The notes: generated from the sequence alone by a model not told the origin. Positions 8,863 through 18,127 are shown, counted from the first letter of the stretch. The stretch is DNA of 64,000 nt from Simplicispira hankyongi (GCF_003570885.1 NZ_QXJC01000005.1:1-64000), one strand, 5' to 3'. Numbers and translations: made by a program.

Positions 8863-9576
8863 GTGACTTCCCGCATCGCCGTCATCGACTTTGAAACCAC
8901 CGGCAGTTCGCCCGGCCAGGGTGCGCGCGCGACCGAGGTGGCCATCGTCATCGTTGAGCACGGCGCGGTGGTGGGTAGCTTCCAGAGCTTGATGAATGCC
9001 GGGGTCTGGGTGCCGCCTTTCATCACCCAGCTCACCGGCATCACCAATGCCATGGTGGCCGAGGCGCCGCCGGCTGCCGAGGTGATGCGCCAGGCGCATG
9101 CCTTTGTCGGCGGCGCGCCCATGGTGGCGCACAACGCGGCCTTTGACCGGGGTTTCTGGCGGGCCGAACTGGCGCGCATCGGTTGCGATGCCGAGCACCC
9201 GTTTGCCTGCACGGTGCGGCTCTCGCGCCGGCTGCACCCGAACGCGCCCAACCACCGTCTCGGCACGCTGGTGGACTACCACGGCATCGCCAGCGCCGGC
9301 CCGGCCCACCGGGCGCTGGCCGACGCCAGCGTCACGGCGCAGTTGCTGCTGCGCATGCAGGAGCATTTGCGCCTGCATTGGGGCATTGCCACCTCCGACC
9401 ACGCCTTCCTGCTGGCCCTGCAGGCCTGCGCCAAGGCGCGGCTGGCGGATTTCCTGGTGCGGCATGCGCGCGGCGCGCAGGAGAGCCTTGGTCTCGCCAG
9501 GGACTTGAACCGCAAGCCGCTGGCCGAACCCCAAAACGCTCAGGCACGCACGTACGTCAGCAGCCGTCCTTTGTAG
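8863..9576 (+). CDS. DnaQ-like 3'-5' exonuclease
   Basis: 237 residues, starting at GTG. The DEDDh exonuclease motifs are all present: VIDFETTG near residue 7 (Exo I, D and E), VAHNAAFDRGF near 86 (Exo II), and HRALADA near 147 (Exo III, H and D). The fold matches the proofreading epsilon subunit and RNase T-like enzymes. It lacks an obvious C-terminal clamp or alpha-binding segment, so it is more likely a stand-alone repair or RNA-processing exonuclease than the replicative epsilon. The tail beyond about 175 is helical and of unknown role. Its last 37 bases overlap the converging methyltransferase gene. Confidence 0.85.
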   Translation: MTSRIAVIDFETTGSSPGQGARATEVAIVIVEHGAVVGSFQSLMNAGVWVPPFITQLTGITNAMVAEAPPAAEVMRQAHAFVGGAPMVAHNAAFDRGFWRAELARIGCDAEHPFACTVRLSRRLHPNAPNHRLGTLVDYHGIASAGPAHRALADASVTAQLLLRMQEHLRLHWGIATSDHAFLLALQACAKARLADFLVRHARGAQESLGLARDLNRKPLAEPQNAQARTYVSSRPL

Positions 9577-10232
9577 GCGGGGTGGGCGGCCGAGGCCGGG
9601 CTGTCCAGCCGCTCCTGCGTGCAGGCAAAGCCCAGCCCCTGCATCTGCCGCGAGAACGCCGCGCGGTTTCCCCGGTCGGGGTCGACGATCCAGATCTCTG
9701 ACTGCGCATTCGCATGGCGGCCGATAAAGCCCGCCAGTGCGCTGCTCGCATCGCGGTCGTACAGCAAATCACTGCCGATCAGCAGGTCGTAGCGGCCCCT
9801 CAGCGTGGTGGAATGGGGCGCTGCCGGGCCAGGCTCTGGTGCGTTCCAGGCCCCATGGCGGTACTTCATCGGTGCCAGGGCGTTGAGCCGCAAGTTGGCG
9901 CGCAGAAACCGGGACGCCAGTGGATGGCTGTCGCTGGCGGTCATATCCAGGCCCAGCCGGTGCCCCACGAGGCTGGGCAGGCCCAAGCCGCAGCCCAGTT
10001 CGAGCACGCGCTCACCAGGCAGAACTCCGCGCATGGCGAGCCGCTGCGCCAGCCGCGCACCCGAGGGCCAGAGCAGGCCAAAAATAGGCCAGGTGGCCGA
10101 CGAAATACCAACGCGCAGCGCATGGCCCAGCGGGTCGGAGAACTGTTGGCGGTCGAGCAGGGAGCGAATTTGCAGATCCGCAACCCCCGCGACGGCGATG
10201 CACTCCTGCTTGGTGGCATAGCCGGGCATCAT
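9540..10232 (-). CDS. Class I SAM-dependent methyltransferase
   Basis: About 230 residues if translation starts at the MMPGY pair (10232 or 10229). The SAM-binding motif I is VLELGCGLGLPSL, with the acidic end of strand 2 at TASDSHP and motif IV-like LLIGSDLLYD. This resembles the METTL family of protein N-methyltransferases that act on lysine or histidine, so the substrate is probably a protein, but it cannot be named. The gene converges on the exonuclease gene with a 37-base tail overlap, and both tails end shortly after the overlap begins. Confidence 0.8.
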   Translation of the reverse strand: MMPGYATKQECIAVAGVADLQIRSLLDRQQFSDPLGHALRVGISSATWPIFGLLWPSGARLAQRLAMRGVLPGERVLELGCGLGLPSLVGHRLGLDMTASDSHPLASRFLRANLRLNALAPMKYRHGAWNAPEPGPAAPHSTTLRGRYDLLIGSDLLYDRDASSALAGFIGRHANAQSEIWIVDPDRGNRAAFSRQMQGLGFACTQERLDSPASAAHPAYKGRLLTYVRA

Positions 10233-10412
10233 CGCGAACGCACCGCTTCGGGCGCGCGCCTGTGTGAAAGAGGGCCATTGTGCGCCTGCGCATCGCGGCC
10301 GCTGGTTGGCGCCTGCACATGCGGGCTGGCCGGACGTTTCAAATGCCGACGGCATCACCCTGCTACTGGCACCCGGCTGGCACCAGACATTCGGCTTTTC
10401 TCAGTACCTGGT

Positions 10413-10464
10413 GCTATTATGTAGATAGCTGCTCGCGCTTGCTGTCAAAGCGATAAGGCCAGTT
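10413..10464 (+). repeat. Dispersed palindrome, copy 3
   Basis: GATAGCTGCTCGCGCTT, loop GCTGTC, then AAAGCGATAAGGCC. The core arms are partly degenerate (CGCTT with AAGCG). It lies just before the NlpC/P60 gene and ends only a few bases from its start codon, so it is inside the leader or promoter region. Confidence 0.7.
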
Positions 10465-10467
10465 TAT

Positions 10468-10974
10468 ATGTATATTTTTATGCCATGGACAGGCGCCAGA
10501 CCGCGGGTCTTGCTGGCTCTGGCGCTGTTGGGCGCACTGCTGCTGGGCGGCTGCAGCACCTCATCCTCCATGCGCCACGCGCGCGGCACGCCGTCCACGC
10601 TCTCGGGTGACCAGGCCAGCGACATTGCCATTCACGCGCTGGGGCTGGTCGGCACACCCTACCGCTACGGCGGCAACACGCCCGCAGGCGGTTTTGACTG
10701 CAGCGGCCTCATCGGCTATGTGTACCGCAGCGAAGTCGGCACGCCGCCCCCGCGCACCGTGGCCCAGCTCGGCGGCTGGGGCGAAGAGGTGGATGCGCAA
10801 GCACTGCGCACTGGCGACCTGGTGCTGTTCGGGCGCGGTCGACCCACCCATGCCGGCATCTATGTGGGCGCAGGGCGCTTCGTCCACGCACCGTCCACCG
10901 GCGGGGAAGTGCGGCTCGACGTTCTGACGGCCGGGTACTGGGCACGGCAGAACCCCGAGTACCGCAGACCCTGA
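10468..10974 (+). CDS. NlpC/P60 family lipoprotein, peptidoglycan endopeptidase
   Basis: 168 residues. A type II signal with lipobox LLGGC places the lipidated Cys at 29, so the enzyme is anchored to a membrane, probably the outer one. The NlpC/P60 domain covers about 49-165. The catalytic triad is visible: C78 in FDCSG, H128 in THAGIY and H140 in FVHAPS. Such enzymes cut the gamma-D-Glu to diaminopimelate bond in peptide stems, as Spr/MepS and NlpC do. It is followed 31 bases later by aroG, which has its own -10-like GACAAT, so a shared operon is doubtful. Confidence 0.9.
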   Translation: MYIFMPWTGARPRVLLALALLGALLLGGCSTSSSMRHARGTPSTLSGDQASDIAIHALGLVGTPYRYGGNTPAGGFDCSGLIGYVYRSEVGTPPPRTVAQLGGWGEEVDAQALRTGDLVLFGRGRPTHAGIYVGAGRFVHAPSTGGEVRLDVLTAGYWARQNPEYRRP

Positions 10975-11005
10975 CGCCACCGGCCGAGCGCGCGACAATC
11001 GGCGC

Positions 11006-12109
11006 ATGACACACCAGCCGCGCACCCCCGAACCGCTCTCCACCCACGACACCACGCGCATCGACGACACGCGCATCAAAGCCGTGCGCCCCCTCATCAC
11101 CCCTGCATTGCTGGACGAGTGGCTGCCCGTGCCAAGCGCCGCGCAGGCGCTGGTGGAGGCGAGCCGCGCCGCCATCTCACGCGTGCTGCATGGCCAGGAC
11201 GACCGTCTCGTGGTGGTGGTGGGGCCTTGCTCCATCCACGACCACGACCAGGCCATGGAATACGCCCGGGCGCTCAAGCAGCAGGCCGATGCCTTGCACG
11301 ACGACCTGCTGCTGGTGATGCGCGTGTATTTTGAAAAACCCCGCACCACGGTCGGCTGGAAGGGCTACATCAACGACCCGCACATGGACGGCAGCTTTGC
11401 CATCAACGAAGGCCTGGAGCTGGCGCGCCAACTGCTGCTGGACGTGCTGGCGCTCGGCCTGCCGGTGGGCACCGAGTTTCTCGATTTGCTCAGCCCACAG
11501 TTCATCAGCGACCTGGTGAGCTGGGGCGCCATTGGCGCGCGTACCACCGAGAGCCAGAGCCACCGCCAGCTCGCCAGCGGCTTGAGCTGCCCGGTGGGTT
11601 TCAAGAACGGCACCGACGGCGGCGTGAAGGTGGCCAGCGATGCCATCCTGGCGGCACAGGCACCCCACGCGTTCATGGGCATGACCAAGATGGGTCAGGC
11701 AGCTATTTTTGAGACGCGTGGCAATGACGACTGCCACGTGATCCTGCGCGGCGGCAAGCTGCCCAATTACAGCGCCACCGATGTCGAAGCGGCGTGCGCC
11801 TTGCTGCGCGCCGCCGGCCTGCGCGAGCAGGTGATGGTGGACGTCTCGCACGCCAACAGCAGCAAGCAGCACCAGCGCCAGATCACGGTGGCGGCCGACG
11901 TGGCCTCGCAGGTGGCGGCAGGCGATGCCCGCATCATGGGGCTGATGATCGAGAGCCACCTGGAAGAGGGCCGCCAGGACATCGTTCCCGGGCAGGTACT
12001 GCGCCCAGGCGTGTCGGTGACGGACGCCTGCATCAGCCTGGCGCAGACGGCGCCGGTGCTGGACACGCTGGCGGCTGCCGTGCGCGCTCGCCGGGCCCAC
12101 GCAGCGTAG
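11006..12109 (+). CDS. aroG: 3-deoxy-7-phosphoheptulonate (DAHP) synthase, class I
   Basis: 367 residues, full length for the AroF/AroG/AroH family. It condenses phosphoenolpyruvate with erythrose 4-phosphate, the first step of the shikimate pathway. Visible blocks: VGPCSIHD near residue 73 with the metal-binding Cys, EKPRTTVGWKG near 111, GARTTESQSHRQLASGL near 178, SHANSSKQH and IESHLEEGRQ near 320. Which aromatic amino acid inhibits it cannot be read from the sequence with confidence. GCGACAAT ends about 7 bases before the ATG, which suggests a very short or leaderless mRNA. Confidence 0.93.
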   Translation: MTHQPRTPEPLSTHDTTRIDDTRIKAVRPLITPALLDEWLPVPSAAQALVEASRAAISRVLHGQDDRLVVVVGPCSIHDHDQAMEYARALKQQADALHDDLLLVMRVYFEKPRTTVGWKGYINDPHMDGSFAINEGLELARQLLLDVLALGLPVGTEFLDLLSPQFISDLVSWGAIGARTTESQSHRQLASGLSCPVGFKNGTDGGVKVASDAILAAQAPHAFMGMTKMGQAAIFETRGNDDCHVILRGGKLPNYSATDVEAACALLRAAGLREQVMVDVSHANSSKQHQRQITVAADVASQVAAGDARIMGLMIESHLEEGRQDIVPGQVLRPGVSVTDACISLAQTAPVLDTLAAAVRARRAHAA

Positions 12110-12235
12110 TGCTTGAAAACGGTTGCACGGTGTATATTGGAATTAATCTGTAGCAATTTCGTCATGTGAGATCGTTGCGCGACGCGCAGCGTGTTTTTGC
12201 GCCGCAGCGCAGGGGTATTGCACGCCGAGGCATCC

Positions 12236-15200
12236 ATGAGCGCTTCCACCGCCCGTTCTCATCCGGCACCTATTGCGACCGCACAGGACGCAATGGCGGA
12301 CGAGGCTTTGAAAGCGCTGGCACAGGACGCCCTGCACGAAGCGCGCATGCACGCCGTGCTGGTGGACATTCAACTGCAGCTCTCGTCGCCCACGCTCAGC
12401 GACGGGGAGTTGCAGCAGCGCGCCATCCAGGCGGCGCTCGATGCCACGAATGGCGAAGGAGCCTGTTTCGAACTGCTCGAAGGGGACGGACTGCGCTGCG
12501 TGGCCGCTGCGGGCAGGCTGGTGCACCGTACAGGCCAATGGCTTCCCTTGGCGGACAGCCCCTCATGGACAACACTCGCACTCGGGCAGTCACTGCGCTG
12601 CAGCGACACGCAGCAGGCTGGCTGGCCATTGGCGCCGGGCCCGCCCGAGACACCGATGCGCTCAGCGCTGGAGGTGCCGCTGCGGCGCGATGGCACGGTG
12701 GTCGGCGCACTCAAGGTATGGTCCAGCACGCTGGGCGCCTTTGCCGAACGCGACCTGGCGCACCTGGAAATCCTCAGTGAATCTGTTGGTGCCATGCTCA
12801 AGCTGCGCCACGTGGCAGCGCAGTTGCTGGTCTCACAAAAGCAGTACGAAGGCCTGTTCCAGACACACCCGCAGCCGATGTGGGTGTTTGCGCTGGATGA
12901 CCGCCTGACGCTGCTGGCCGTCAACGAAGCCATGGTCGAGGTCTATGGCTACAGCCGCGAGGAATTGCTGGGCATGGTTCTGCCCGACCTCTGGCCGCCC
13001 GGCACGCACGAAATACATCGGCAAGCGCTGGCAAGCGTACACGGCGCCAGAAACAGCGGCTTTATCCTGCAGCATCGGTGCAAGGACGGCCGCTTGATCG
13101 ACGTGGAAATTACCTCCCGCGCGACGCAATTCAATGGCATTCCCGCGCGCCAATCCATGGCCATTGACATCACCGAGCGCCTGACGGCGGAGCGTGAGAT
13201 TGCCCGCATGGCACGGGCACGCCATCTGCTGAGCGCCTGCAACGAAGCCATCGTGCGCGCCAGCTCTGAAGCCGAGTTGCTGGAAGCGATCTGCCGCATC
13301 ACCGTAAAGCTGGGCGGCTACCGCATGACCTGGGTCGGCCTGGCACGCGATGACGCGCAAAAATCCATTGCCTGTGTGGCCAGCGCCGGGGCCGACCACG
13401 GCTACCTTGAGGGCCTGTCGCTGTCCTGGGACGAAGAGAGCCCAAACGGTCATGGCCCGGCAGCCGAAACGGTACGCACCGGACGCACCGTCATCGTGCG
13501 CGACGTGCGAGAGGCGACGGGATACGCTGGCCTGGCGCATCGGCTCCATCCACGTGGCTTTCACGGGATGGTGTGCCTGCCGCTCAAGGATGGGGAGCAC
13601 ACCTTTGGCGTGCTGTACCTCTACGCCTCCGAAGTGCTCGAAATCAGCCAGCATGAAAGCGAGTTGCTGGGCGAGCTGGCCAACGATCTGGCCTTTGGCA
13701 TGCAGAGCCTGCGCGCGCGCCAGGAGCAGCAGCGCATGCAGGCGTCGGTACTCAAAGTGGCCGCCTCGGTATCGGCAGCGACCGGGACGGCTTTCTTTGT
13801 GCACCTGGTCCGCAACATGATCGAAGCCCTGGGAGCCGAATCGGGCTGCCTGGGACGTTTTGTTCCCAGCGCCCACGGAGCGCCCGAGAGCCTGGTCACT
13901 CTGGCACTGGTGGTCAACGGGGAGCTGGCACCCAACGCCGAATACCTGCTCAGCGGCACGCCCAGCGAGCATTTGGCGACCGAGGCCCAGTTTTGCGTGA
14001 CGCACGACCTGAGGGCGCAGTTTCCAACGTCTGTCGTGGTGGGCCAAACAGCTGCAGAGGCCTACGCCGGCCAGCAACTGTGCGACAGCACCGGAACGGT
14101 CACCGGCGTGCTGTTCGTGCTGTTTCGCCAACCGCTGCAAAACCCGGCCTTTGTGCAATCGACGCTGCAAATTTTTGCCTCGCGCGCTTCGGCGGAGATC
14201 GAACGCCTGGCATCCGACGCACACATCCGGCGCCAGGCATCGCTGCTCGACCAGGCGCGCGACGCGATCATCGTGCGCGACCTGGCACACCGCATCACTT
14301 TCTGGAACCTGGGGGCGGAGCGGCTCTATGGCTGGTCGCAGGAACAGGCTGTGGGCCAGCCCGTGGACAGGTTGTTGCACCCGGACCACGGCAGCTTTGA
14401 GCGCGCCACCCAAGCAGTTCTGGCCCATGGCGAATGGTCGGGGGAAATGGTGCAGCGCCACCGCGATGGCCACTCCCTTGAGACCGAAGGGCACTGGACC
14501 CTGGTCAAGGGCGAAGACGGATCGGCGAGCAGCATCCTCGCCATCAACACCGACATCCGCGAGCGCAAGGCCACCGAGCGCGAAATTGCACGCCTGGCCT
14601 TCTACGACGCACTGACCGGTCTGCCCAACCGCATGCTGCTGATGGACCGCGCGCGCCATGCGCTGGCCAACGCCGCGCGGGTGGACGAAGGCGGGGCGCT
14701 GCTGTTCATCGACCTGGACAACTTCAAGACGCTCAACGACACCCTCGGGCACGACAAGGGCGATTTGCTGCTGCAACAGGTTGCGCGCCGCCTGGAAACC
14801 TGTGTACGCGGCAGCGACACCGTCGCGCGCCTGGGCGGCGACGAATTTGTCGTCATGCTCGAAGCGCTCAGCAGCGATCCCAGTGCGCTGGCGCTTGACG
14901 CGCGCGCAGCGGCAGAAAAAATTCTGGCTACCCTGTCGCAGCCCTACCAGCTTGACGGCTACCACTACCGCACCACGCCGAGTATCGGCATCGCGCCCTT
15001 CGGGCAGGGCCATGCGACGGTGGGCGACCTGCTCAAGCAGGCCGACCTGGCCATGTACCAGGCCAAGAGTGGCGGGCGCAACACCCTGCGCTTCTACGAC
15101 CCGCACATGCAGGCCGTGGTCAGCGCGCGCGCCGAACTTGAATCGGATATGCGCACCGCCTTGGCACAGGGTGAATTCCTCCTGCACTACCAGCCTCAGG

Positions 15201-15910
15201 TGCGCCACGATGGCCGCTGGCTGGGCGTGGAGGCACTGGCGCGCTGGCAGCATCCGCTGCGCGGCATGGTGCCGCCAGCAGAGTTCATTCCCGTGGCGGA
15301 GGAAACCGGCCTCATCCTGACCCTGGGACGCTGGGTTCTGCACACGGCCTGCCAGGTGCTTGCGCGCTGGCAGGCCGAACCGGCGCTGCGCCACCTGACC
15401 ATGGCGGTGAATGTCAGTTCGCGGCAGTTTCGGAACGTCAACTTTGTCGACGATGTCTCGCGCATGCTGGCGGTCACCGGGGCACCCGCGAGGCGCCTCA
15501 AACTCGAATTGACCGAAAGCGTGCTGGTGGACGACGTGGAAGCCACCATCGCCACCATGGAAGCGCTGCGCACCGTCGGCGTTGGCTTCTCGCTGGACGA
15601 TTTCGGCACCGGCTACTCCAGTCTGAGCTACTTGAAGCGCATGCCCCTACACCAGCTCAAGATCGACCAAAGCTTTGTCCGCGATCTGCTGAGCGACCCC
15701 AACGACGCAGCCATCGTGGACACCATCGTCGCGCTCAGTGCCACACTGGGGCTGGATGTGATCGCGGAAGGGGTAGAGACCCTGGAACAGCGCGAAATGC
15801 TGCTCCAGGCCGGCTGCATGGCCTTCCAGGGCTATCTGTTCAGCCGCCCCCTGGACGATAAGGCTTTGTTTGAGCTGCTGCACAGCCCCGTTGCGCAAAA
15901 ACCCCGGTAA
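12236..15910 (+). CDS. GAF/PAS sensor diguanylate cyclase-phosphodiesterase
   Basis: 1224 residues from the ATG at 12236 (a GTG 45 bases upstream is possible). Domains in order: GAF-like (about 30-190), PAS (about 200-315, FQTHPQPMWVFALDD), GAF (about 335-490), GAF-like (about 505-650), PAS (about 660-780), GGDEF (about 790-950) and EAL (about 965-1215). The cyclase motif GGDEF at 867-871 is intact, as is the EAL triad at 999-1001. The other phosphodiesterase residues (AVNVSSRQF, DDFGTGYSS, KIDQSF, AEGVET) are also present. Either or both c-di-GMP activities may work. There are no membrane segments, so it is a cytoplasmic sensor with unknown ligands. It ends just before the DnaA-box region. 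Confidence 0.93.
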   Translation: MSASTARSHPAPIATAQDAMADEALKALAQDALHEARMHAVLVDIQLQLSSPTLSDGELQQRAIQAALDATNGEGACFELLEGDGLRCVAAAGRLVHRTGQWLPLADSPSWTTLALGQSLRCSDTQQAGWPLAPGPPETPMRSALEVPLRRDGTVVGALKVWSSTLGAFAERDLAHLEILSESVGAMLKLRHVAAQLLVSQKQYEGLFQTHPQPMWVFALDDRLTLLAVNEAMVEVYGYSREELLGMVLPDLWPPGTHEIHRQALASVHGARNSGFILQHRCKDGRLIDVEITSRATQFNGIPARQSMAIDITERLTAEREIARMARARHLLSACNEAIVRASSEAELLEAICRITVKLGGYRMTWVGLARDDAQKSIACVASAGADHGYLEGLSLSWDEESPNGHGPAAETVRTGRTVIVRDVREATGYAGLAHRLHPRGFHGMVCLPLKDGEHTFGVLYLYASEVLEISQHESELLGELANDLAFGMQSLRARQEQQRMQASVLKVAASVSAATGTAFFVHLVRNMIEALGAESGCLGRFVPSAHGAPESLVTLALVVNGELAPNAEYLLSGTPSEHLATEAQFCVTHDLRAQFPTSVVVGQTAAEAYAGQQLCDSTGTVTGVLFVLFRQPLQNPAFVQSTLQIFASRASAEIERLASDAHIRRQASLLDQARDAIIVRDLAHRITFWNLGAERLYGWSQEQAVGQPVDRLLHPDHGSFERATQAVLAHGEWSGEMVQRHRDGHSLETEGHWTLVKGEDGSASSILAINTDIRERKATEREIARLAFYDALTGLPNRMLLMDRARHALANAARVDEGGALLFIDLDNFKTLNDTLGHDKGDLLLQQVARRLETCVRGSDTVARLGGDEFVVMLEALSSDPSALALDARAAAEKILATLSQPYQLDGYHYRTTPSIGIAPFGQGHATVGDLLKQADLAMYQAKSGGRNTLRFYDPHMQAVVSARAELESDMRTALAQGEFLLHYQPQVRHDGRWLGVEALARWQHPLRGMVPPAEFIPVAEETGLILTLGRWVLHTACQVLARWQAEPALRHLTMAVNVSSRQFRNVNFVDDVSRMLAVTGAPARRLKLELTESVLVDDVEATIATMEALRTVGVGFSLDDFGTGYSSLSYLKRMPLHQLKIDQSFVRDLLSDPNDAAIVDTIVALSATLGLDVIAEGVETLEQREMLLQAGCMAFQGYLFSRPLDDKALFELLHSPVAQKPR

Positions 15911-15964
15911 TCAGGACGCAGGCCGGCTGCTCGGAGCGCACGGGCCCTTGGGATAGTTTTCTAT

Positions 15965-16548
15965 CTTTCTTCTATTTCATTGGTAGATAGTAGATAGAGG
16001 ACCGCCGTTTCGGTGGATAAGTGTGCTTTGTGCTTGCCCATCAGATACTTGGACAGGGCCCAGCGCTGTGCAGAAGCCCCGCGGATGGCGCCAGCGCATT
16101 GGGGGCAGTTTTCCGATTTGGCCCCAATCTGTGGATAAACGGTCGGTTGCCAGATTTTTATCCACAGGTTTTTCGCCGCACAACGGTTGGTGCGTCGTGC
16201 AGCGCCAAGCTTTTTGCGTCTTTGCGGGCGCCTTTATGGCGTGCCGCGCAAGACAAACCACTTTTTCAAACCGCCCCAAAGAACAGCCACCGCATTGCAC
16301 GGGGACGAAAACGGGCGCGTATTGTCTGTTCTTCTATGTCTCTCTATTCAAATAGTAGTAGTAGTAGGCAGCGGCCGAATCTGTGGACAAGGCCATTAGG
16401 GTGTTTTCGATCAACCACTTACAGACATCACAGCCCTGTGCGCGGAGCCCTGTTGCGCTGCCCCAAAAAACTGAACAACTTTTCAGAACCGCCACCGTCT
16501 GTGGATAACTGCCAGGATATGCGCCTTTGTCACACAGGTTTATCCACA
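15965..16548 (+). other. Probable chromosomal replication origin (oriC): DnaA boxes and TAG-trio modules
   Basis: Four perfect DnaA boxes (TTATCCACA or its complement) lie at 16130-16138, 16158-16166, 16500-16508 and 16540-16548. Two one-mismatch boxes lie at 16012-16020 (GGTGGATAA) and 16382-16390 (TGTGGACAA). Each of the two weaker boxes is preceded by the same layout: an AT-rich tract, a run of TAG triplets (15984-15997 and five TAGs at 16353-16367), a 14-base spacer, then the box. That is the DnaA-trio unwinding layout described in bacterial origins. No convincing gene occupies 15911-16567. dnaA and rpmH, the usual neighbours, are absent from the window. Confidence 0.75.
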
Positions 16549-16567
16549 GGCTGGAGAGATGGGCCCG

Positions 16568-17167
16568 TCAAAAATGCAGGGTGTAGCGCAGTTGAACGAA
16601 GTTCGCGCCGGGGTTGGGCTTCTTGATGCCGGCGTTCGAGACATGCTCCAGGCGCAGTTGCAGCGCGTGCTGGCGCTGTTCGCCCAGTTCCACGCCGACG
16701 CCCAGGTGGCTGGCGAAATTGAAGCGGGTGCTGAATTTCCGCTCCGGCGTGACGAAGCGGGGGTTGGCCAGCGTGGCACCGACACCGGCATCGACAAACC
16801 AGCGCGAGTGCCCGTCGTCTGGAGTGAAGCGAAAGCTGGGGGTAACGCCCAGGACCGTGGTGCCAAAGTCACCGCCTATGCCGCGGGCTGACCAGCGGCT
16901 GGCGTAGAAGTCCCAGTAACCCCGTACCTCGGCGCCCCAGAGGCTGCGGCGCCAGTCTTGCCAATCCAGGGTGGCGCCCAGCGTCCAGGCGTCGATGTGG
17001 TGGGATGTTTTGGCGGTCTGCAGGTACAGGCCCCAGCGGGGTGCGGCGGGTGCATCCGTTGCGCCGGCTGCTTGTGCGGCTGCGGGCGTGCAACCCAAAA
17101 GGGACAAGAGGGCGACGAAACCGAAAAGGGCCCTTGCAGGCCCCTGGTGGTTGGAGGTGTAAGGCAT
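16568..17167 (-). CDS. pagL: Outer-membrane lipid A 3-O-deacylase (PagL family)
   Basis: 199 residues with a signal peptide ending near PAAAQA (about 32) and alternating beta-barrel strands ending in LRYTLHF, the aromatic C-terminus of outer-membrane barrels. The family block LEHVSNAGIKKPNPG holds the catalytic His175 and Ser177. PagL removes the 3-position acyl chain from lipid A, which alters outer-membrane permeability and immune detection. In the Pseudomonas aeruginosa enzyme a Glu lies 14 residues after the His; here that position is Asn189 if no gap is needed. The gene starts 190 bases from the end of the next one. Confidence 0.85.
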   Translation of the reverse strand: MPYTSNHQGPARALFGFVALLSLLGCTPAAAQAAGATDAPAAPRWGLYLQTAKTSHHIDAWTLGATLDWQDWRRSLWGAEVRGYWDFYASRWSARGIGGDFGTTVLGVTPSFRFTPDDGHSRWFVDAGVGATLANPRFVTPERKFSTRFNFASHLGVGVELGEQRQHALQLRLEHVSNAGIKKPNPGANFVQLRYTLHF

Positions 17168-17357
17168 GGCGAAACCTCGATTCCGGATTCCGCCATCGGG
17201 CAGGAGCCGTGCTGCGGTGTGGGGTAAGACATCCCAGGATGATTGTCCTGGGGTGTCTCCCGAGGTTACTGCTGCGCCAACGCCGAATTTGTAGGCCGGA
17301 AACGAATCGTTACGCCATCGCGTGCTGGCGCAGCAGCGTGCGCGCGATCAGCCAGGT

Positions 17358-17918
17358 TCAGCCGGGTTGGCCGCCACCTTGGCGCATGGGGCCATGGCCA
17401 TGGCGCCCTTGCATGTGCTGTTGGCGGTTGCCGCCCATGCGCTCACCCATGTGTTCGCTCATGCGATCAAAGGTCTTTTGCTGCTCGGGCTGCAGTTGGG
17501 CGTAGAAGGTTTTGATGGCGTCCGCGCGCGCGTCCATGGCGGCGTCGCGTTGTGCACGCAGGGCGCGCATGCGGTCAATGCGTTCGGGCGTGGTCAGCTT
17601 TTGCATCGCTTGGCGGTCCAGGCGGGCGAAGTCGCTGCGCGGCTGCATGGCCTGGGTGAAGCTGGTCCAGGCGCCTTCCTGGGCCGGGGTGATGGCCAGC
17701 TTCGCCTTGAGCTGGGCCTGGCGCTCAGCATGTTTTTGCTGCCATTGGTCGCGCTGGGCTTGCCGATTGGCCCGGTAATCGCTCCGCTGGTGCATCTGGA
17801 CCGCGGGTGCGTCGCTGGCGCCGGCGGGTGCGGCTGGGCTGGTTTGTGCGAGGACGGGCAGGGCCAGCGCGGCGCAGGCGGCGGCGGCAGCAAGGCGGCG
17901 GGTGAACGAGAAGGTCAT
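17358..17918 (-). CDS. Periplasmic Spy/CpxP-like protein (LTxxQ family)
   Basis: 186 residues. The signal peptide ends at LPVLAQ (about 25). The mature part is almost all charged helix rich in Gln and Arg, with two LTxxQ-like positions: ITPAQEGAWTSF near 77 and LQPEQQKTF near 143. These are typical of Spy/CpxP periplasmic chaperones that respond to envelope stress or metals. The C-terminal 30 residues are rich in His, Met and Gly (HMQGRHGHGPM) and could bind copper or zinc; that is inference. A CCCAGGA/TCCTGGG hairpin at about 17233-17252 lies downstream on this strand but lacks a long T-run. Confidence 0.75.
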   Translation of the reverse strand: MTFSFTRRLAAAAACAALALPVLAQTSPAAPAGASDAPAVQMHQRSDYRANRQAQRDQWQQKHAERQAQLKAKLAITPAQEGAWTSFTQAMQPRSDFARLDRQAMQKLTTPERIDRMRALRAQRDAAMDARADAIKTFYAQLQPEQQKTFDRMSEHMGERMGGNRQQHMQGRHGHGPMRQGGGQPG

Positions 17919-18072
17919 GGAGAATCCTTTCGGGAGGGTTGCAAGGGCGCCGGCACGGTGTCAGCGTTGAGGGCCAGTGTTGCGCTGCCATGTAAGGGCG
18001 CCATGCGCACTGCGTGAGTCTGTGTAAAGTTTCTTGGAGTTTCGTGGCGCCCGCAAAGCCATGAATTTCAAT

Positions 18073-18127
18073 GAAAATGGCACCTAGCGCTTATTGCTAT
18101 TGCCTAAGCAGCTATCAATTTTGATAA
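18073..18127 (-). repeat. Dispersed palindrome, copy 4
   Basis: ATGGCACCTAGCGCTT, then a divergent centre, then CTAAGCAGCTATC and ATTTTGATA. The right arm is shortened, so the palindrome is imperfect. It occupies the middle of the 316-base gap between the Spy-like gene and rdgC. The rest of that gap has CGCGACAAT near 18153, a possible -10 for rdgC. Confidence 0.65.

Noticed and set aside
12833-15394. 853-codon minus-strand frame within the first GGDEF-EAL gene
   Set aside because: Codon-bias shadow. The plus-strand protein has intact GGDEF and EAL motifs over the same bases.
15977-16300. 107-codon minus-strand frame in the origin-like region
   Set aside because: Its residues are translations of DnaA boxes and spacers, and no protein family is recognisable.
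17233-17252. Rho-independent terminator after the Spy-like gene
   Set aside because: The 7-bp CCCAGGA stem is present but there is no T-run on the minus strand, so it was not listed as a feature.
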